A DNA stretch of 64,000 nucleotides from Actinokineospora iranica (GCF_900101685.1 NZ_FMZZ01000006.1:186001-250000); one strand, 5' to 3'; positions 7,949 to 17,119 are shown, numbered from the stretch's first letter. Program-made: numbers and translations. The notes: generated by a model from the sequence alone, not told the origin.

Positions 7949-8727
7949 TGCGTGTCACTCCAAGCCTGGTACGCCTTCTCGACCACGCCGACGGCGTCGT
8001 CCACGTCGTCGGTGAGGTGCAGCAGGGCCATGTCCTTCTCACCGATCTTGCCGCCGCCGAGGACGGAACTGCGCAGCCACTCGTAGAGGCCGCCCCAGTA
8101 CTCCGTGCCGAACAGCACCACCGGGAACTTGGTGACCTTCTTGGTCTGCACCAGGGTCAACGCCTCGAACAGCTCGTCCAGAGTGCCGAAGCCGCCGGGC
8201 AGGCAGATGAACGCCTGCGAATACTTGATGAACATCGTCTTGCGGGTGAAGAAGTAGCGGAAGTTCACGCCCAGGTCGACCCACGGGTTGAGGCCCTGCT
8301 CGAAAGGCAGTTCGATGCCCAGGCCGATCGACAGCCCACCCGCTTCCGACGCGCCGCGGTTGACGGCCTCCATCGCGCCAGGACCGCCGCCGGTGATGGC
8401 CGCGAAACCCGCGTTGGCCAGCGCAGCGCCGATCTCCCGGCCAAGGCGGTACTCGGCGTCCTCGCGCTTGGTGCGGGCGGAGCCGAAGACGGTGACCGCG
8501 CGGGGAACCTCGGCGAGCGCGCCGAAGCCCTCGACGAACTCGGCCTGGATGCGCAGGACCCGCCAGGGGTCGGTGTGCACCCAGTCGCTGGGGCCGCGGG
8601 AGTCGAGCAGCCGCTGGTCGGTGGTGGTGGCCTCGTCGCTGCGTCCGCGCCGCAGGGTGACCGGGCCGCGTTGGCGTTCCCGGGGGTGCTCGTCGTTGGC
8701 GGGGACCTCTGGTCCGTCGATCGTCAC
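7945..8727 (-). CDS. LOG-family protein, long form
   Basis: Second LOG/TIGR00730 paralogue, about 260 residues from GTG 8727. It shows AVTVFGSART, GGGPGAMEA and LPGGFGTLDELFE, so the nucleotide pocket and catalytic motif are intact. An in-frame ATG at 8868 would add 47 residues of low-complexity Pro/Thr/Gln sequence, but that ATG lies inside a dispersed intergenic repeat, so the shorter start is preferred. It is coupled (ATGA overlap) to the short LOG gene; tandem LOG paralogues may form hetero-oligomers or serve different nucleotides. Confidence 0.85.
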   Translation of the reverse strand: MTIDGPEVPANDEHPRERQRGPVTLRRGRSDEATTTDQRLLDSRGPSDWVHTDPWRVLRIQAEFVEGFGALAEVPRAVTVFGSARTKREDAEYRLGREIGAALANAGFAAITGGGPGAMEAVNRGASEAGGLSIGLGIELPFEQGLNPWVDLGVNFRYFFTRKTMFIKYSQAFICLPGGFGTLDELFEALTLVQTKKVTKFPVVLFGTEYWGGLYEWLRSSVLGGGKIGEKDMALLHLTDDVDDAVGVVEKAYQAWSDTH

Positions 8728-8778
8728 TTCGGCGAGTCTAGGGTTTGTCGGTCGCTGGTCTGCTTGGGTGGGTTGGCC

Positions 8779-8897
8779 CGATGGGGTGGAGTGGGTCCCG
8801 GGCTGGGTCGCGGGGGTTGCCGGCAGGGCCGGTGCGGTCTGTGGGGCGGGTTTGCTGCTCCGGGCCATCGAGCACCTGGCAGGTTAGGCGCGGTTGG
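8779..8897. repeat. Dispersed intergenic repeat, locus A
   Basis: Two pieces are recognisable. At 8779-8795 is CGATGGGGTGGAGTGGG. At 8857-8897, read on the minus strand, is CCAACCGCGCCTAACCTGCC followed by a GGTGCTCGATGG core; this matches the unit near 31602-31636 in almost every position. The stretch 8728-8944 between dapE and the LOG gene holds nothing else I can identify and is strongly G-rich on the plus strand. Confidence 0.65.
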
Positions 8898-8944
8898 GGG
8901 GCGCTCTTCCTTCCCCTCCCCCTTCTTCCTTATGGGGGGGTAGG

Positions 8945-10012
8945 TCAGGAGGTGACCAGGCGGCGCAGGACGTCCGCGCAGCGGGTTATGTGGTCTGTTG
9001 GGACGTTTTCCTGTTGGGTGTGGGCCAGTAGCGGGTCGCCGGGGCCGAAGTTGACGGCGGGGATGCCGAGGGTGGCGAAGCGGGCTACGTCGGTCCAGCC
9101 GAGTTTGGCCACGGGGGTTCCGCCTGCGGCTGCGATCAGCTCTTGGGCGGCGGGGGCGGTGAGGCCGGGGAGGGCGCCTGGGGCGCTGTCGACCACCGTT
9201 AGGTCGTAGCCGTCGAAGACCTCGCGGACGTGGGCTTCGGCCTGGGTGGGGGTTCGGTCGGGGGCGAAGCGGAAGTTGACCCGGATGATGGCCTCGTCGG
9301 GGACCACGTTGCCGGACACCCCGCCCGCGATGTGCACCGCTTGCAGGCCCTCGCGGTAGACACAGCCGTCGATGTCGACCACGCGGGGCTCGTAGGCGGC
9401 CAGGACGCGGAGGGCGTCACCCAGGGCGTGGATGGCGTTGACGCCCATCCATGCCCTCGCGGAGTGGGCGCGGACGCCCGTGGTGCGCAGTTCGGCGCGC
9501 ATCGTGCCCTGGCAGCCTGCCTCGACTACCCCGTTCGATGGTTCGCAGACGATGGCGAGGTCGCCGGTCATCCAGTCCGGGTAATCGCGCTCTACGCGGT
9601 TGAGGCCGTTGCGGGAGGCGTCGATCTCTTCGCAGTCGTAGAACAGGAAAGTCAGGTCGTGTTTGGGATCGGGCACCGTCGCGGCGAGGTGCAGCATGAC
9701 CGCGTCGCCGCCCTTCATGTCGACTGTGCCCAAGCCGTGCAGGACGCCGTCGGTGCGGCGGGACGGCAGGTTCCGGTTGGCCGGGACGGTGTCGAGGTGG
9801 CCCGCGAAGACCACCCGGGACGGGCGGCCCAACCGGGTGCGGGCCAGCACCGTGTTGCCCGAGCGGACGACCTCCAGGTGCGGGGCCTGCGCGCGCAGCG
9901 CCCGTTCCACGGCGTCGGCGAGCGCGGCCTCGTCCCCCGACTCACTGGGGATGTCGACCAGGGCCGCGGTGAGGTCGACGGGGTCGGTGGTGAGATCCAG
10001 CTCAACGGTCAC
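8945..10012 (-). CDS. dapE: Succinyl-diaminopimelate desuccinylase
   Basis: M20 metallopeptidase-family enzyme (355 residues) that hydrolyses N-succinyl-LL-diaminopimelate to LL-DAP in the lysine/peptidoglycan pathway. Zinc-site segments are in order: [19 protein letters not shown], the catalytic CEEID pair, a VCEPSN segment, and the C-terminal [10 protein letters not shown]. It starts at ATG 10012, divergent from dapD with 45 bp between the starts, so the two lysine genes share a promoter region. The same dapD-dapE divergence exists at Rv1201c-Rv1202. Confidence 0.95.
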   Translation of the reverse strand: MTVELDLTTDPVDLTAALVDIPSESGDEAALADAVERALRAQAPHLEVVRSGNTVLARTRLGRPSRVVFAGHLDTVPANRNLPSRRTDGVLHGLGTVDMKGGDAVMLHLAATVPDPKHDLTFLFYDCEEIDASRNGLNRVERDYPDWMTGDLAIVCEPSNGVVEAGCQGTMRAELRTTGVRAHSARAWMGVNAIHALGDALRVLAAYEPRVVDIDGCVYREGLQAVHIAGGVSGNVVPDEAIIRVNFRFAPDRTPTQAEAHVREVFDGYDLTVVDSAPGALPGLTAPAAQELIAAAGGTPVAKLGWTDVARFATLGIPAVNFGPGDPLLAHTQQENVPTDHITRCADVLRRLVTS

Positions 10013-10044
10013 GGCCCGTCACGCTACTCCGGCGCCGCATTGGC

Positions 10045-10060
10045 TAACGTGTCGACTGTG
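10045..10060 (+). promoter_or_regulatory. Leaderless promoter of dapD
   Basis: A TAACGT -10 element (10045-10050) lies 7 nt before the GTG start at 10058, so transcription should begin at or next to the start codon. There is no Shine-Dalgarno sequence, which agrees with a leaderless mRNA. No convincing -35 element is seen. Confidence 0.6.
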
Positions 10061-11041
10061 AGCAGTGCAGAGGCGTTTGAGAGCAAGGGTGCGCACGGCG
10101 TCGGACTGGCGACGGTGACCACCGACGGGACCGTGCTCGACACCTGGTTCCCGAACCCCAAGCTCGGCGCGGCCGCGGTGCCCGGCACCCAGCGGCTCTC
10201 CGAGCACGAAGCCGTCGAGGAGCTGGGCGCGGGGGTCTCCGCGCTGCTGGGCCCCGACCCGGCCCGCGGCGTCGAGGTGATCGCGGTGCGCACCGCCATC
10301 GACGACCTGGAGAGCCCACCGGCCGACGCGCACGACGTCTACCTGCGGCTGCACCTGCTCTCGGCCCGGCTCGTCCGGCCGCACGGGCAGAACCTCGACG
10401 GCATCTTCGGGCTGCTCGCCAACGTCGTGTGGACCAACCACGGGCCATGCCCGGTGGAGGGCTTCGAGGCGACCCGGCTGCGGCTGCGCGGCAAGGGCCA
10501 GGTCACCGTGTTCGGCGTCGACAAGTTCCCGCGCATGGTCGACTACGTCCTGCCCGCAGGCGTGCGCATCGCCGAGGCCGACCGGGTGCGGCTGGGCGCG
10601 CACCTGGCCGTGGGGACCACGGTCATGCACGAGGGCTTCGTGAACTTCAACGCGGGCACCCTGGGCGCGTCCATGGTCGAGGGCCGCATCTCCGCAGGCG
10701 TCGCGGTCGGCGACGGCTCCGACGTCGGCGGCGGCGCGTCGATCATGGGCACGCTGTCCGGCGGCGGCAAGGAGACGATCAGCATCGGCGAGCGCTGCCT
10801 GCTCGGCGCCAACGCGGGCATCGGCATCTCCCTCGGCGACGACTGCGTGGTCGAGGCGGGCCTCTACGTCACCGCGGGCACCAAGGTCGTCCTCGGCGAC
10901 GGCACCATCGTCAAGGCGCGTGAGCTGTCCGGCGAGTCCGGCCTGCTGTTCCGCCGCAACTCCACCACCGGCGCCGTCGAGGTGGTCTCCCGCAAGGGCA
11001 CCGGAGTCGAGCTGAACGCCGCCCTGCACGCCAACGACTGA
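10058..11041 (+). CDS. dapD: Tetrahydrodipicolinate N-succinyltransferase
   Basis: Actinobacterial-type DapD (327 residues): it succinylates tetrahydrodipicolinate with succinyl-CoA to open the succinylase branch of DAP synthesis. The C-terminal half is a left-handed beta helix with hexapeptide-type turns ([17 protein letters not shown], then [20 protein letters not shown]). The frame is open for about 800 bp upstream, but the family N-terminus and the -10 box place the start at GTG 10058. The CHAD gene begins 8 bp after its stop, suggesting a dapD-CHAD transcript. Confidence 0.95.
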   Translation: MSSAEAFESKGAHGVGLATVTTDGTVLDTWFPNPKLGAAAVPGTQRLSEHEAVEELGAGVSALLGPDPARGVEVIAVRTAIDDLESPPADAHDVYLRLHLLSARLVRPHGQNLDGIFGLLANVVWTNHGPCPVEGFEATRLRLRGKGQVTVFGVDKFPRMVDYVLPAGVRIAEADRVRLGAHLAVGTTVMHEGFVNFNAGTLGASMVEGRISAGVAVGDGSDVGGGASIMGTLSGGGKETISIGERCLLGANAGIGISLGDDCVVEAGLYVTAGTKVVLGDGTIVKARELSGESGLLFRRNSTTGAVEVVSRKGTGVELNAALHAND

Positions 11042-11049
11042 GAGCGCCC

Positions 11050-11901
11050 ATGCCAGCCACCCTCGGCGACCGCGTCCGCGCCCGCCTCCACGAACAGGCC
11101 GACGCCCTGGTGCGCCACCAGGGCGCGGAGGCCATGGAGGACGTCCACCAGATGCGCGTGGCCGTGCGCCGGGCCCGCGCCGCCCTCAAAGCGGGGCTGG
11201 ACGCGCCGGAGCTCGACGCGGAGCTGCGGTGGCTGGGCACGTCGCTCGGCGCGGTCCGCGACCTGGACGTGCAGCTGGACCACCTGCGCGCCCAGGCCGA
11301 GGGCTTCTCCCCGGACGAGTTGGGCGCGGTGGAGGAACTGCTGCGCGGCCTGGTCGCCGAACGCCGCGCGGCGCGCCGCCGGATGATGGGCACCCTGCGC
11401 AGCAAGCGGTACAAGGCGCTGCTGGAGTCCCTGCGCACCACGGCCGCGGCGGAGGCTCCACCGGAGGAGACCCCCACGGCGCTGCTGAGCGTGATCCGGA
11501 AACCGCACCGGAAGCTGATGAAGGCCGCGACCGCCCTCGGCGAAGACCCGCCGGACGACGACCTGCACGAACTCAGAATCCACGGCAAACGCTTGCGCTA
11601 CGCGGCGGAAATGGCAGAGGAAACGGCGAAGAAGCAGGTCCGCCCGCTGGTGAAGGCGACGAAGAGGTTCCAGGACATCCTCGGCGACCACCAGGACGCC
11701 ACCATCGCGGAAGCCACCATCCGCCGCCTCGTCAACGAGATCGGCGACGGCATCCCCGTCGACGTCGTCTTCGTCGCGGGCCGCCTGGTCGAACGCCAAC
11801 GCGCCCGCAAGACGGTTGCTCGCGCCGAATGGCGCTCAGCCCTGGCCGAGGTCGACACCTGCGCCCAGGCCGTGCTGGCCTCGGCGACGGTCACGGCCTG
11901 A
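11050..11901 (+). CDS. CHAD-domain protein
   Basis: A 283-residue all-helical CHAD protein. The two CHAD repeats are visible, each with the conserved H-x-x-R-V/I-x-x(K)R motif: VHQMRVAVRRARAALK (about 35-50) and LHELRIHGKRLRYAAE (about 175-190). Basic residues in these motifs bind inorganic polyphosphate in characterised proteins. No CYTH phosphatase domain is fused or adjacent, so this is a stand-alone polyphosphate-binding module. It is 8 bp behind dapD and probably co-transcribed; the link between the two is unexplained. Confidence 0.88.
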   Translation: MPATLGDRVRARLHEQADALVRHQGAEAMEDVHQMRVAVRRARAALKAGLDAPELDAELRWLGTSLGAVRDLDVQLDHLRAQAEGFSPDELGAVEELLRGLVAERRAARRRMMGTLRSKRYKALLESLRTTAAAEAPPEETPTALLSVIRKPHRKLMKAATALGEDPPDDDLHELRIHGKRLRYAAEMAEETAKKQVRPLVKATKRFQDILGDHQDATIAEATIRRLVNEIGDGIPVDVVFVAGRLVERQRARKTVARAEWRSALAEVDTCAQAVLASATVTA

Positions 11902-11974
11902 CCGGTCACACGCGCCAAGCAGGCGGGCGGCATCACACCATTCCACCGATGCCCAGTCATCTATTGGCGGTCGC

Positions 11975-12646
11975 TCATCGCGAACCCAGATGCTGGGCAC
12001 AGCAGGTCTGAACATCGCCGCGGAGCAAGTCCCACGACCTGTTCGTCCCCAACGGCGCGGTGTGCGCCCCGAGATCCACGGCCTTCTCGATGACGTCGGG
12101 AGCGTCGGTCTCCCGGTAGGCTCTGGCCTTGCCAAGCTGTGTCTTGAGGACCCGCTTCGGGTCGTTCAGCCGCCCCGTGTCCTTTCCCTGCAACTGCTTG
12201 GGCACCTTCCACCCGGACACCAGGGAGTGGAGCGCGCCCGGAAACAACAACAGCCACGCCTCGATCTCCCACACGGCAAGCGTGTAGTGCGCATTGCCGA
12301 ACCGTTGGTCCAACGCACGCTGGACCCGATCACGCACAATCGGGAAGTGGTCACTGTCGCAGGCGTCGAAGTCTTCGTGCACAAAGACACACGCCACCTC
12401 GGCGTCCTCCCGCGCGGCGCGGGCGCGCACCTTGTTGGCCAGGCTGTCGACCCGCGCCGCAAGCGCGGCATCACCTGCCTGTCGCAGTCGCACCGCGTCG
12501 TTGATCTCGACAATCCGCCCCGCCATGCTGGGGCAGAACGCTTCAAGGAGGATTCTCAGGCACTTCCGGTCAGTGCTGTCCTCGCCCGCCACCACGACCA
12601 CGGGTTTGCGAGTCGCGCGGAGGCCAGTGCCGCCACGGCGGCTCAC
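11975..12646 (-). CDS. TOPRIM-like (DUF4276/RloB-type) protein of an ATPase pair
   Basis: A 223-residue protein with the spacing of a TOPRIM-like nuclease: an acidic residue after the first strand (VVVVAGEDSTDRKCL, about 16-30), a D-x-D-type pair after a hydrophobic strand (CVFVHEDFDACDSD), and the AVWEIEAWLLLF segment typical of DUF4276 and RloB proteins. It overlaps the upstream AAA ATPase gene by 4 bp (ATGA), so the two are translated together. ATPase + TOPRIM pairs of this kind are usually phage-defence systems. The family assignment is by motif only. Confidence 0.65.
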   Translation of the reverse strand: MSRRGGTGLRATRKPVVVVAGEDSTDRKCLRILLEAFCPSMAGRIVEINDAVRLRQAGDAALAARVDSLANKVRARAAREDAEVACVFVHEDFDACDSDHFPIVRDRVQRALDQRFGNAHYTLAVWEIEAWLLLFPGALHSLVSGWKVPKQLQGKDTGRLNDPKRVLKTQLGKARAYRETDAPDVIEKAVDLGAHTAPLGTNRSWDLLRGDVQTCCAQHLGSR

Positions 12647-13824
12647 AGGTCACCGCCTAGCGCGCCGGAGAACCATAGTTCGCCAAGCGGGGTGTCCTCG
12701 CTCTCCCGAACGATCTCCCGCATTTTCTCGGTGGAAATAGCGGGGATCACTGAGGATCCGTCATCGTGGCGCTCGCAGATGACCAATTCCTCGGGCTTCA
12801 GCCGATCGGCCATGGCGGGTGAATGCGTGGCGATGAGGAACTGGGTGCGCGCGCTGGCCTCGCGCAACCGGTGGACCAACAACTCCAATGCCTGTGGGTG
12901 CAGACCATGGTCGATCTCTTCGACACACGTCAGGGCGGGCGGATTCGGGTCGTAGAGCATCGCCAGCAGCCCGAGCAGCCGGATGGTGCCGTACGAAGCG
13001 TCTGCCAACTGAGTCGGACGGCGCAGCCCACGCTCGTTGAGCACGACGATGGCCTCACGAGCCGCACCAGAGGGAAACTCGAAGTCGATGTCCCGCAACT
13101 GGGGAAGGACTTGGGCCGCGTCATCGACCAGTTCGTTCCATGCGGTCTCATGTCGGCCGCGCATGTTCAGCAGGAAAGCAGCGAGGTTGGCCGCGTCGTG
13201 CTCAAGAAGTTCCTGAGTGCCGCCCACGATCCGGGCGGGCCTCCTTACCGTGGCGACATCGACGTCAAAAACTCGACACGAGGCGAAACCGCCTGCGAGC
13301 ACCGCTACCTCCGGGCCGCCCTCCTCATCCGACAACCGGGGCAAGGTGGACAGTCCGCTGCTGAGCCTATGGAGTCCCACCGTCCGCTCCTCGACCTGGC
13401 CCCCGCCGGTGTCAGCGATGGTGACCTTCGTGTGACGGACTTCAATGCGCCTGCCACGCCCCCCGGCTCTGGTGAACTCGAACCTCTCGCGGCGGGCCAC
13501 TCCGCCTCGCTCGATGCGCAATACGTACTTGTCGGGCGCCTTGATGGTGCTGTGCGCCGTCCACGTCGCCGTCAGCTTGATGCCGATGGACTCGGGCGGC
13601 GTGACCCCGCCGCGAAACACGACACCGTCGAACCCTCCGCGCCAGGCAAGCGCTGGTTCGAGATCAGCGCGGATGACGTCGGAGAGGAAGCGGAACACTT
13701 CCAGAACGTTCGTCTTGCCCGCCCCGTTGGGCCCGACCAGCACGTTGAGCGGGCGCAGCGGCAAGGACACGTCGCGCAGGCTGCGAAAGTTCTCCACGTC
13801 CAGCGCGAGCAGACGACGATCCAC
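12643..13824 (-). CDS. AAA_21/RecF-like ATPase, putative defence
   Basis: A 393-residue SMC/RecF-type ATPase: VENFRSLRDVSLPL at the N-terminus, Walker A VGPNGAGKTNVLEVF (about residues 30-44), the signature region ASYGTIRLLGLLAML, Walker B ALTCVEEIDHGLHP and a switch His in FLIATHSPAMAD. This matches AAA_21 ATPases such as RloA and those in PARIS or Gabija-like systems. GTG 13824 is preferred because AGGAGG (about 13832-13837) is properly spaced; GTG 13830 abuts the site. It precedes and overlaps the TOPRIM-like gene, and the pair interrupts an otherwise conserved housekeeping order. Confidence 0.78.
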   Translation of the reverse strand: MDRRLLALDVENFRSLRDVSLPLRPLNVLVGPNGAGKTNVLEVFRFLSDVIRADLEPALAWRGGFDGVVFRGGVTPPESIGIKLTATWTAHSTIKAPDKYVLRIERGGVARRERFEFTRAGGRGRRIEVRHTKVTIADTGGGQVEERTVGLHRLSSGLSTLPRLSDEEGGPEVAVLAGGFASCRVFDVDVATVRRPARIVGGTQELLEHDAANLAAFLLNMRGRHETAWNELVDDAAQVLPQLRDIDFEFPSGAAREAIVVLNERGLRRPTQLADASYGTIRLLGLLAMLYDPNPPALTCVEEIDHGLHPQALELLVHRLREASARTQFLIATHSPAMADRLKPEELVICERHDDGSSVIPAISTEKMREIVRESEDTPLGELWFSGALGGDL

Positions 13825-13909
13825 GACCACACCTCCTGACGTTCATCCTTGCCGACCGGTCGACTCGACCCTCACCCGGCACGCCTGTCCGTGCCGAGAT
13901 TCACCGACG

Positions 13910-15019
13910 TCAGTGGTCGGTGTGGAGGCGTTCGGCGGCGGCGGTGATGCGTTCGTCGGTGGCGGTCAGGGCTATGCGGACGTGGGTGCCGCCGGTGGGG
14001 CCGTAGAAGGTGCCGGGGGCGGCGAGGATGCCGCGCTGGGCCAGCCAGTCCAGGGTCGCCCACGCGCTCTCGCCCGCTCGGGTGGACCAGAGGTAGAGGC
14101 CCGCTTCCGAGTGGTCGATGGTGAAGCCCGCCGCTTCCAGGGCGGCACGCAGCGCGGCCCGGCGGGCGGCGAAGCGGGCCTTCTGCTCGGCGACGTGGGT
14201 GTCGTCGGCCAGGGCCGCGGTCATCGCAGCCTGCACGGGGCGGGGGACGATCAGACCCGCGTGTTTGCGGACCTCCAGCAGGCCCTTGACCAGGGCCGGG
14301 TCGCCGGTGACGAAACCCGCCCGGTAGCCGGCGAGGCTGGAGGACTTGGACAGCGAGTGGACGCTGAGGATGCCGGTGGGGTCGCCGCCGCTGACCGACG
14401 GGTGCAGCACCGACACCGGCTCGGTTTCCCAGCCCAGGGTCAGGTAGCACTCGTCGGAGACGACGATGGTGCCGCGTTCACGCGCCCAGTCGACGACCTT
14501 GCGCAGGTGCTCGACCGGGAGGACGCGGCCGGTCGGGTTCGACGGGGAGTTGACCCAGACCAGGGCCGGGGCCGCCGGGCCGAGAGCGACCAGGCTGTCC
14601 GAGCGGACCACCGTCGCCCCGGCGAGGCGGGCGCCGACCTCGTAGGTCGGGTACGCCAACTCCGGGATGACCACGGTGCCGCCGCGGGCGCCGAGCAGGG
14701 TCGGCAGCCAGGCGACCAGCTCCTTGGAGCCGATCGTGGGCAGCACCGCGGCCGGATCGATGCCGGTGACACCGTGCCTGCGGGCCAGGGCCGCGACGGC
14801 GGCCTCCCGCAGTTCGGGAATCCCGTGGGTGGTGGGGTAGCCGGGGATCTCCGACGCGGTGGCCAGCGCCGCCTGGATCAGCGGCGACACCGGGTCGACC
14901 GGGGTGCCGATGGACAAGTCGACCACGCCGCCCGGGTGCTCGCGCGCCCGCTCGGCGTGGCCTGCCAAAGCATCCCAGGGGAAGTCCGGGAGGTCCGGGA
15001 AGCGGGGGATGGCGGTCAC
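13910..15019 (-). CDS. dapC: Succinyldiaminopimelate aminotransferase
   Basis: Class I/II PLP aminotransferase (369 residues) of the actinobacterial DapC type, converting N-succinyl-2-amino-6-ketopimelate to succinyl-DAP. Visible: [14 protein letters not shown] (substrate/PLP Asn), a DECYLTLGW segment with the PLP-interacting Asp, and [18 protein letters not shown] with the Schiff-base Lys. GTG 15019 overlaps the fdxC stop (GTGA). The fdxC-dapC coupling matches Rv1177-Rv1178. With dapD and dapE nearby, three successive steps of the lysine succinylase route are in the window. Confidence 0.93.
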   Translation of the reverse strand: MTAIPRFPDLPDFPWDALAGHAERAREHPGGVVDLSIGTPVDPVSPLIQAALATASEIPGYPTTHGIPELREAAVAALARRHGVTGIDPAAVLPTIGSKELVAWLPTLLGARGGTVVIPELAYPTYEVGARLAGATVVRSDSLVALGPAAPALVWVNSPSNPTGRVLPVEHLRKVVDWARERGTIVVSDECYLTLGWETEPVSVLHPSVSGGDPTGILSVHSLSKSSSLAGYRAGFVTGDPALVKGLLEVRKHAGLIVPRPVQAAMTAALADDTHVAEQKARFAARRAALRAALEAAGFTIDHSEAGLYLWSTRAGESAWATLDWLAQRGILAAPGTFYGPTGGTHVRIALTATDERITAAAERLHTDH

Positions 15020-15336
15020 TCGCCCTGCGGGGGAAGCGCCTTGATCCAATCCGGGTCGGCGCTGACCTTGCCGGTCTTCGACGCGCCGCCGGGCGAGCCG
15101 AGGTCGTCGAAGAAGTCGACGTTGGCCTTGGTGTAGGCCGTCCACTGGTCCGGGACGTCGTCCTCGTAGTAGATGGCCTCGACCGGGCAGACCGGTTCGC
15201 AGGCACCGCAGTCCACGCACTCGTCGGGGTGGATGTAGAGCATCCGGTCGCCCTCGTAGATGCAGTCGACGGGACATTCCTCGATGCACGCCTTGTCGAG
15301 AACGTCGACGCAGGGCTCGGCGATCACGTAGGTCAC
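15016..15336 (-). CDS. fdxC: Seven-iron ferredoxin FdxC
   Basis: A 106-residue 7Fe ferredoxin that carries one [3Fe-4S] and one [4Fe-4S] cluster. The first Cys set is in [20 protein letters not shown] and the second in [15 protein letters not shown]. The C-terminal extension ([20 protein letters not shown]) is typical of the mycobacterial FdxC group. GTG 15336 has a GGAGAG ribosome site 5-6 bp upstream; longer frames to 15429 lack support. It is translationally coupled to dapC. The redox partner is not evident from the neighbourhood. Confidence 0.95.
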   Translation of the reverse strand: MTYVIAEPCVDVLDKACIEECPVDCIYEGDRMLYIHPDECVDCGACEPVCPVEAIYYEDDVPDQWTAYTKANVDFFDDLGSPGGASKTGKVSADPDWIKALPPQGE

Positions 15337-15471
15337 TGCGCTCTCCTGGTCCTTCATGGTGTTCAGCGCGCACTCGGGAGGATGCGCGACCATTCGACAG
15401 TATCTCTCGCGCCGGACGCGGGCACGCACCCGGTGCCGCCTAGCTCACATGGCGGTCAGCACACTTCAGGG

Positions 15472-16182
15472 GTGGACAGCATCGACGAACTGGAAACCGT
15501 GTGCGCGGACGCGTGGCCACCGCTGGTAGAGACCCGACTCGGCGACTGGCGCCTGCGGGCGGCCGGGGGCTACACGGGGCGGGCGAACAGCGCGCTGATC
15601 TGCGGGTCTCCCGGGGTGCGGACGCCAGTGGCGTTGGACACAGTGGTCGAGTTCGCTTCCCGGCACGGGATTCGGCCCTATGCGCAGGTGGTCACCGGGT
15701 CGCGCTGGGAGGCCGAGTTCGCCGCCGCCGGGTGGGCGGTCAATCTCGCGCACCCCAAGGGGGCCGAGTCAGCGGTGTTGACCAGTCCGCTCGTCGTCGC
15801 CGGGCCCGGGGCGGAGGTCTTTTCGTCCCTGCCCGCCGAGTGGCCCGCCGCTGGTGAGCTGACGGCGGCGCAGCGGCATGTGCTGACCAGTGGGCCGAAG
15901 GTCGGGTTCGCGACTGTGCGGGGTGCTGGTCGGGTCGTGGGGGTGGCTCGGGGGTGTGTGGTGGGGGAATGGCTGCATATCTCGGTGTTGGAGGTGGAGC
16001 CGGAGTGGCGGGGGCGGGGGTTGGGGCGGTTTCTGTTGGCTGGATTGGATGTTTGGGGGGCTGAGGCGGGGGCTGTTCGGCGGGTGTTGCAGGTTTCGGT
16101 GGATAACGTGGGGGCGTTGGGGTTGTACGCGGGGTTGGGGTATCGGCGGTCGCATTGCTATCGGTATTGGGGGGCTTCGTAG
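15472..16182 (+). CDS. GNAT acetyltransferase, Rv0428c/CG3035-like
   Basis: A 236-residue two-part protein. The N-terminal half (WRLRAAGGYTGRANSAL) resembles the extra domain of the actinobacterial family annotated as CG3035-type N-acetylglutamate synthase. The C-terminal half is a GNAT domain with LEVEPEWRGRGLGRFLLAGL and VSVDNVGALGLYAGLGY. It starts at GTG 15472. From about 15900 to the end, codon choice shifts to G-ending and T-rich codons with many GGG runs, unlike the first half. Substrate cannot be assigned. Confidence 0.78.
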   Translation: MDSIDELETVCADAWPPLVETRLGDWRLRAAGGYTGRANSALICGSPGVRTPVALDTVVEFASRHGIRPYAQVVTGSRWEAEFAAAGWAVNLAHPKGAESAVLTSPLVVAGPGAEVFSSLPAEWPAAGELTAAQRHVLTSGPKVGFATVRGAGRVVGVARGCVVGEWLHISVLEVEPEWRGRGLGRFLLAGLDVWGAEAGAVRRVLQVSVDNVGALGLYAGLGYRRSHCYRYWGAS

Positions 16183-16208
16183 GGGGCTTGCTTGAGTGGG
16201 TTGGCTGG

Positions 16209-16294
16209 GCCGGGTTTCGTTGGCAGGAGGGCGGGTTCGCTGTCGTCCCGCGCGCCGTCGGGAACATCGCAGGGTTGGGCTTGGCTGGCAGGAG
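16209..16294. repeat. Dispersed intergenic repeat, locus B
   Basis: Positions 16209-16235 match locus C (26651-26677) in 26 of 27 bases: both begin GCCGGGTTTCGTTG and end CAGGAGGGCGGG. A partial second copy (GGCTGGCAGGAGGGTGGG) is at 16280-16297. The segment lies between two convergent genes. Confidence 0.65.
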
Positions 16295-16300
16295 GGTGGG

Positions 16301-17119
16301 TCAGGTGGGCGGGTGGGCGGCCAGCCATTTGCGGCCTTTTTTGGCGGCGCGTTTGAGGGCGCTGCGTTCGCCTAGGTAGTCGGCGGCCATGCCGATTATG
16401 GGGAGGTAGCCGAGGGCTCGGTGGTAGAAGCGGCCTTGGGGGCGCTTGTCGAGTTCGTCGCCTAGGGACCAGAGGGTTTGGGCTAGGCGGCGGAGGGCTC
16501 GGGCGGTGGCCTTGACCGTGACTTTGCCGTGGCGTTTGGTGGATTCGTCCAGGTCTTCGGTTAGTTTCTTGGCCGCTTCGGTTTCCTGGGCTGGGGTCAG
16601 GTGGTCGCCGTGGCCTGCGGCCAGGTGGGGGTCTATGTCGCGGTTGAAGAGGACCTTGGCGATGAGGCGGACGCGTTCGGCTTGGTCGGTGACGCCGTGT
16701 TCTGCGGCTATGGCGGTGAGCATGAGAGCCTGGCCTGCTGTGGCCAGGGCGTTTTGAATCGGGAGGCGGTCCGCCAGGGCGCCGCCCAGGCCGGGGATGG
16801 ACGCCAGTAGCACCGTGACGCGGCCCACGCGGTTGACCCACCAGCGGTCGCGTTGGTCGACGGTCATGGTTTCCCAGGCCGTGGTTCCGGGGAACTGGAC
16901 GCTTTCCAGGCCGCGCAGCAGCCTTCTGCGCAGGCCGCGCTTGACCTTGGCCAACTCCTGGGCGTCTTCGTGGTCGACCGGGGTCGCGTGGGTGGGTAAC
17001 GCGCGGCGGGCTGCGCCCAGGGGGTTGGCGTCGCGGAGGGCGTCGAGCATGGGGGTGGTGGCGCGGACGAACGGGCGCAGCACCGTCACCACCTGCTTGT
17101 CGGTGATCCTGTCAGCCAC
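16301..17119 (-). CDS. Unrecognised actinobacterial protein
   Basis: A 272-residue mostly helical protein that I do not recognise. It opens MADRITDKQVVTVLRPFVRA, has a Trp-rich turn (DQRDRWWVNRVGRV) and a hydrophobic helix (VTVLLASIPGLGGALADRLP), a glycine-bearing amphipathic stretch (IQNALATAGQALMLTAIAAE) and a basic C-terminus (SALKRAAKKGRKWLAAH). No signal peptide is evident and no catalytic motif can be named. It overlaps the membrane-protein gene by 8 bp, so it belongs to the mshB operon. Rare codons such as CTA cluster in its 3' part. Confidence 0.7.
   Translation of the reverse strand: MADRITDKQVVTVLRPFVRATTPMLDALRDANPLGAARRALPTHATPVDHEDAQELAKVKRGLRRRLLRGLESVQFPGTTAWETMTVDQRDRWWVNRVGRVTVLLASIPGLGGALADRLPIQNALATAGQALMLTAIAAEHGVTDQAERVRLIAKVLFNRDIDPHLAAGHGDHLTPAQETEAAKKLTEDLDESTKRHGKVTVKATARALRRLAQTLWSLGDELDKRPQGRFYHRALGYLPIIGMAADYLGERSALKRAAKKGRKWLAAHPPT

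Noticed and set aside
8728-8868. Extended N-terminus of the long LOG protein from ATG 8868
   Set aside because: The added residues are low complexity and the ATG lies in a dispersed repeat; family length fits GTG 8727.
9230-10057. N-terminal extension of dapD
   Set aside because: It is antisense to dapE, and the -10 box and family N-terminus place the start at 10058.
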